In this document: in pieces, positions 62,828 through 64,000 of the stretch
Position numbering within the stretch: position 1 is the first letter of the stretch
How the letters are laid out: every line of letters starts with the position of its first letter
NCBI RefSeq assembly: GCF_023638035.1
Contig: NZ_JAKRVX010000002.1
Location: 372,001-436,000 of the forward strand
Source: Natronocalculus amylovorans
GTDB taxonomy: Archaea > Halobacteriota > Halobacteria > Halobacteriales > Haloferacaceae
Direction: 5' to 3'
Length of the DNA stretch: 64,000 bases
Position numbers and translations under genes: made by a program
The notes under the pieces: model-generated
Database searches by the model: none
What the model saw: only the letters and a program-made list of their open reading frames with translations
Told to the model about the DNA's origin: nothing

Positions 62828-64000
62828 TTAATCGGCACTCACAACAAACCGATCGTGCTCCTCAGTGGGTGCGGGAGCAGTTGCATACGAGACTGTAACA
62901 ACCAGCACGGCACCAACAACCATTGCCGGGAGGGCTACATCCCACCCAGCGTAGGCTCGAGCAAACAACGGGAGCGTCATCCCTGCAACGTCAACCGTTA
63001 CCGTCGGAACGAAAACATGTGAGAGATACAATAATTGGCCCCCAACAAGACCAGCGAACATCCCATCACGAGTCACACCACCCCAATAGAGCGCAATCAT
63101 TACAGGAAGCGTGAGTTGGGCGAAGCCACCAAACGCCGTGTTGCCAACCTCAATGAGCGTTCCTGGCCGAGTTAGGCTTGCAAAGAAGGCAAGCGTCGCA
63201 AACACTGCAACGCCAATCCGGGCAAGCGTTGCCTCTCGACTCTCAGACACATCAGGCGTAACAAATGGTTTGTACAGATCGCGCATGAAGTATGATGATC
63301 CTGACAGAAGCATCGAGTCCGATGAAGACATCATCGCCGCCATTGCACCCGCAATTACAAGCGCTGCAAACCAGACTGGCGTGTACTCGTTTAACAACAC
63401 TGGCAAGACATTTGCGCCCTCAGGGACTGTGATGTCAAGCCCTGCGGCCCATGTTCCGAGTAAGAATGTTGGGACAAACAGCAACAGCACAAGCACTGGC
63501 CAGAGTGTGAACGACCGCTTCAACACCCGATCGGATTTCGCGACAAAGAACCGCTGGTTAATCTGTGGAAACATCGTCACACCAAATGCGATCACAACGG
63601 CAGTCGAAATGATATACGCTGGTGTATAAAAGTCGCTACCGAGTGCCAGGAACTCAGGGTTTGAGCTACTCAGTCCACTATTTATAACGCCGATACCACC
63701 GACGGCAACCAGTACCCAGACAACAGCGATCCATGTGACGGATAACATAAATAGACCCTGAATGGTATCAGTCCATGCAACACCACGCATTCCTGCGATG
63801 ACGACATACAGGATCATGAAGAGTGTAATGAGTGCAGCACCGGCCCAGTATGGAATGACCCCGTTTGAGAGCCCGGTAAGCGCCTCACCAGCACCCATCT
63901 GTTGTAACATGACGTACGGAAACAGCCAAAAGAGGCTGATAAGCGCAACAAGACCACGGAGCGTCTGCGAGCCGAAGCGATCGCCAAGCATCTCACCAAG
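62828..64000 (-). CDS. Sodium:solute symporter family protein (partial, N-terminus outside window)
   Basis: 391 codons are open to the window edge, with about ten visible transmembrane helices. The SSS signature region FPYVMLQQMGAGEALTGLSNGVIPYW, FPQINQRFFVAKSD, and AGAMAAMMSSSDSMLLSGSSYFMRDLYKPF (SSSD with the Na-coordinating serines) are clear. The reading frame continues past base 64000, so the start codon and first helices lie beyond. Substrate could be proline, pantothenate, sugar or another solute. It is separated by 69 nt from the YqcI/YcgG gene. Confidence 0.9.
   Translation of the reverse strand, partial: LGEMLGDRFGSQTLRGLVALISLFWLFPYVMLQQMGAGEALTGLSNGVIPYWAGAALITLFMILYVVIAGMRGVAWTDTIQGLFMLSVTWIAVVWVLVAVGGIGVINSGLSSSNPEFLALGSDFYTPAYIISTAVVIAFGVTMFPQINQRFFVAKSDRVLKRSFTLWPVLVLLLFVPTFLLGTWAAGLDITVPEGANVLPVLLNEYTPVWFAALVIAGAMAAMMSSSDSMLLSGSSYFMRDLYKPFVTPDVSESREATLARIGVAVFATLAFFASLTRPGTLIEVGNTAFGGFAQLTLPVMIALYWGGVTRDGMFAGLVGGQLLYLSHVFVPTVTVDVAGMTLPLFARAYAGWDVALPAMVVGAVLVVTVSYATAPAPTEEHDRFVVSAD

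Noticed and set aside
1-64000. CRISPR arrays, transposons, prophage or restriction loci
   Set aside because: No evenly spaced direct repeats, transposase, integrase, capsid or restriction motifs were seen in any frame; the HFX_2341-type protein alone is not evidence of a CRISPR locus.

Overview
The window is a chromosomal segment from a haloarchaeon (class Halobacteria). Supporting evidence is the archaeal S10/spc-type ribosomal gene order (uL3 to uL15 followed by secY), with archaeal or eukaryotic-type members (eS4, eL19, eL32, Rnp1), very acidic predicted proteins, a bacterioruberin carotenoid cluster, Tat-type lipoproteins, and many genes whose TATA-like element lies 23-30 nt before the start codon, as expected for leaderless transcripts. 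Base composition by eye is only about 50-55% GC, low for this class, and the octamer GCGATCGC is strikingly frequent. I cannot name the genus.

Layout. 0.1-4.6 kb: methenyl-H4MPT cyclohydrolase (mch), a FabG-like SDR, a thiamine-binding-type protein, tRNA-Gly(GCC) and an orphan GAF histidine kinase. 4.8-19.1 kb: a tightly packed 25-gene operon with a SPOUT methyltransferase, ribosomal proteins, the RNase P subunit Rnp1, and secY, ending at a T-rich terminator. 19.2-22.5 kb: pdxS, homoserine kinase, two small membrane proteins and an SDR. 22.6-27.3 kb: the carotenoid genes (CrtD-type desaturase, LyeJ-type elongase, CruF-type hydratase, a 50-aa zinc-finger protein, phytoene synthase). 27.3-30.5 kb: class II ribonucleotide reductase with a possible 25-codon leader ORF. 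31.1-34.9 kb: trpDFEG. 35.1-38.9 kb: amidase, tRNA-Val(GAC), a fused Asp/Glu racemase, a sugar-nucleotide epimerase and a small zinc protein. 39.0-47.6 kb: an APC permease fused to universal stress domains, a DUF389 protein, thiM/thiE, a MATE exporter, a PurD-like ATP-grasp enzyme and a stand-alone stress protein. 47.6-54.4 kb: an LOR/SDH (ornithine cyclodeaminase-type) enzyme, a YtcJ-type amidohydrolase, pyrF, a mini zinc finger, a PQQ-type sugar dehydrogenase, a cupin and a membrane J-domain protein. 54.5-64 kb: a GTPBP1-like GTPase, an HFX_2341-type regulator, a beta-propeller lipoprotein with a CopC-CopD fusion, a kinase-less GAF membrane sensor, an isochorismatase-fold hydrolase paired with a YqcI/YcgG-family (possibly heme N-oxygenase) protein, and a truncated sodium:solute symporter.

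Most of the window is core metabolism and translation. I see no transposon, prophage, CRISPR array or classical defence island. The most novel-looking items are the YqcI/YcgG plus cysteine-hydrolase pair, the racemase fusion, the propeller/CopC-CopD metal module, the putative nrdJ leader ORF, and the HIP1-like octamer enrichment.
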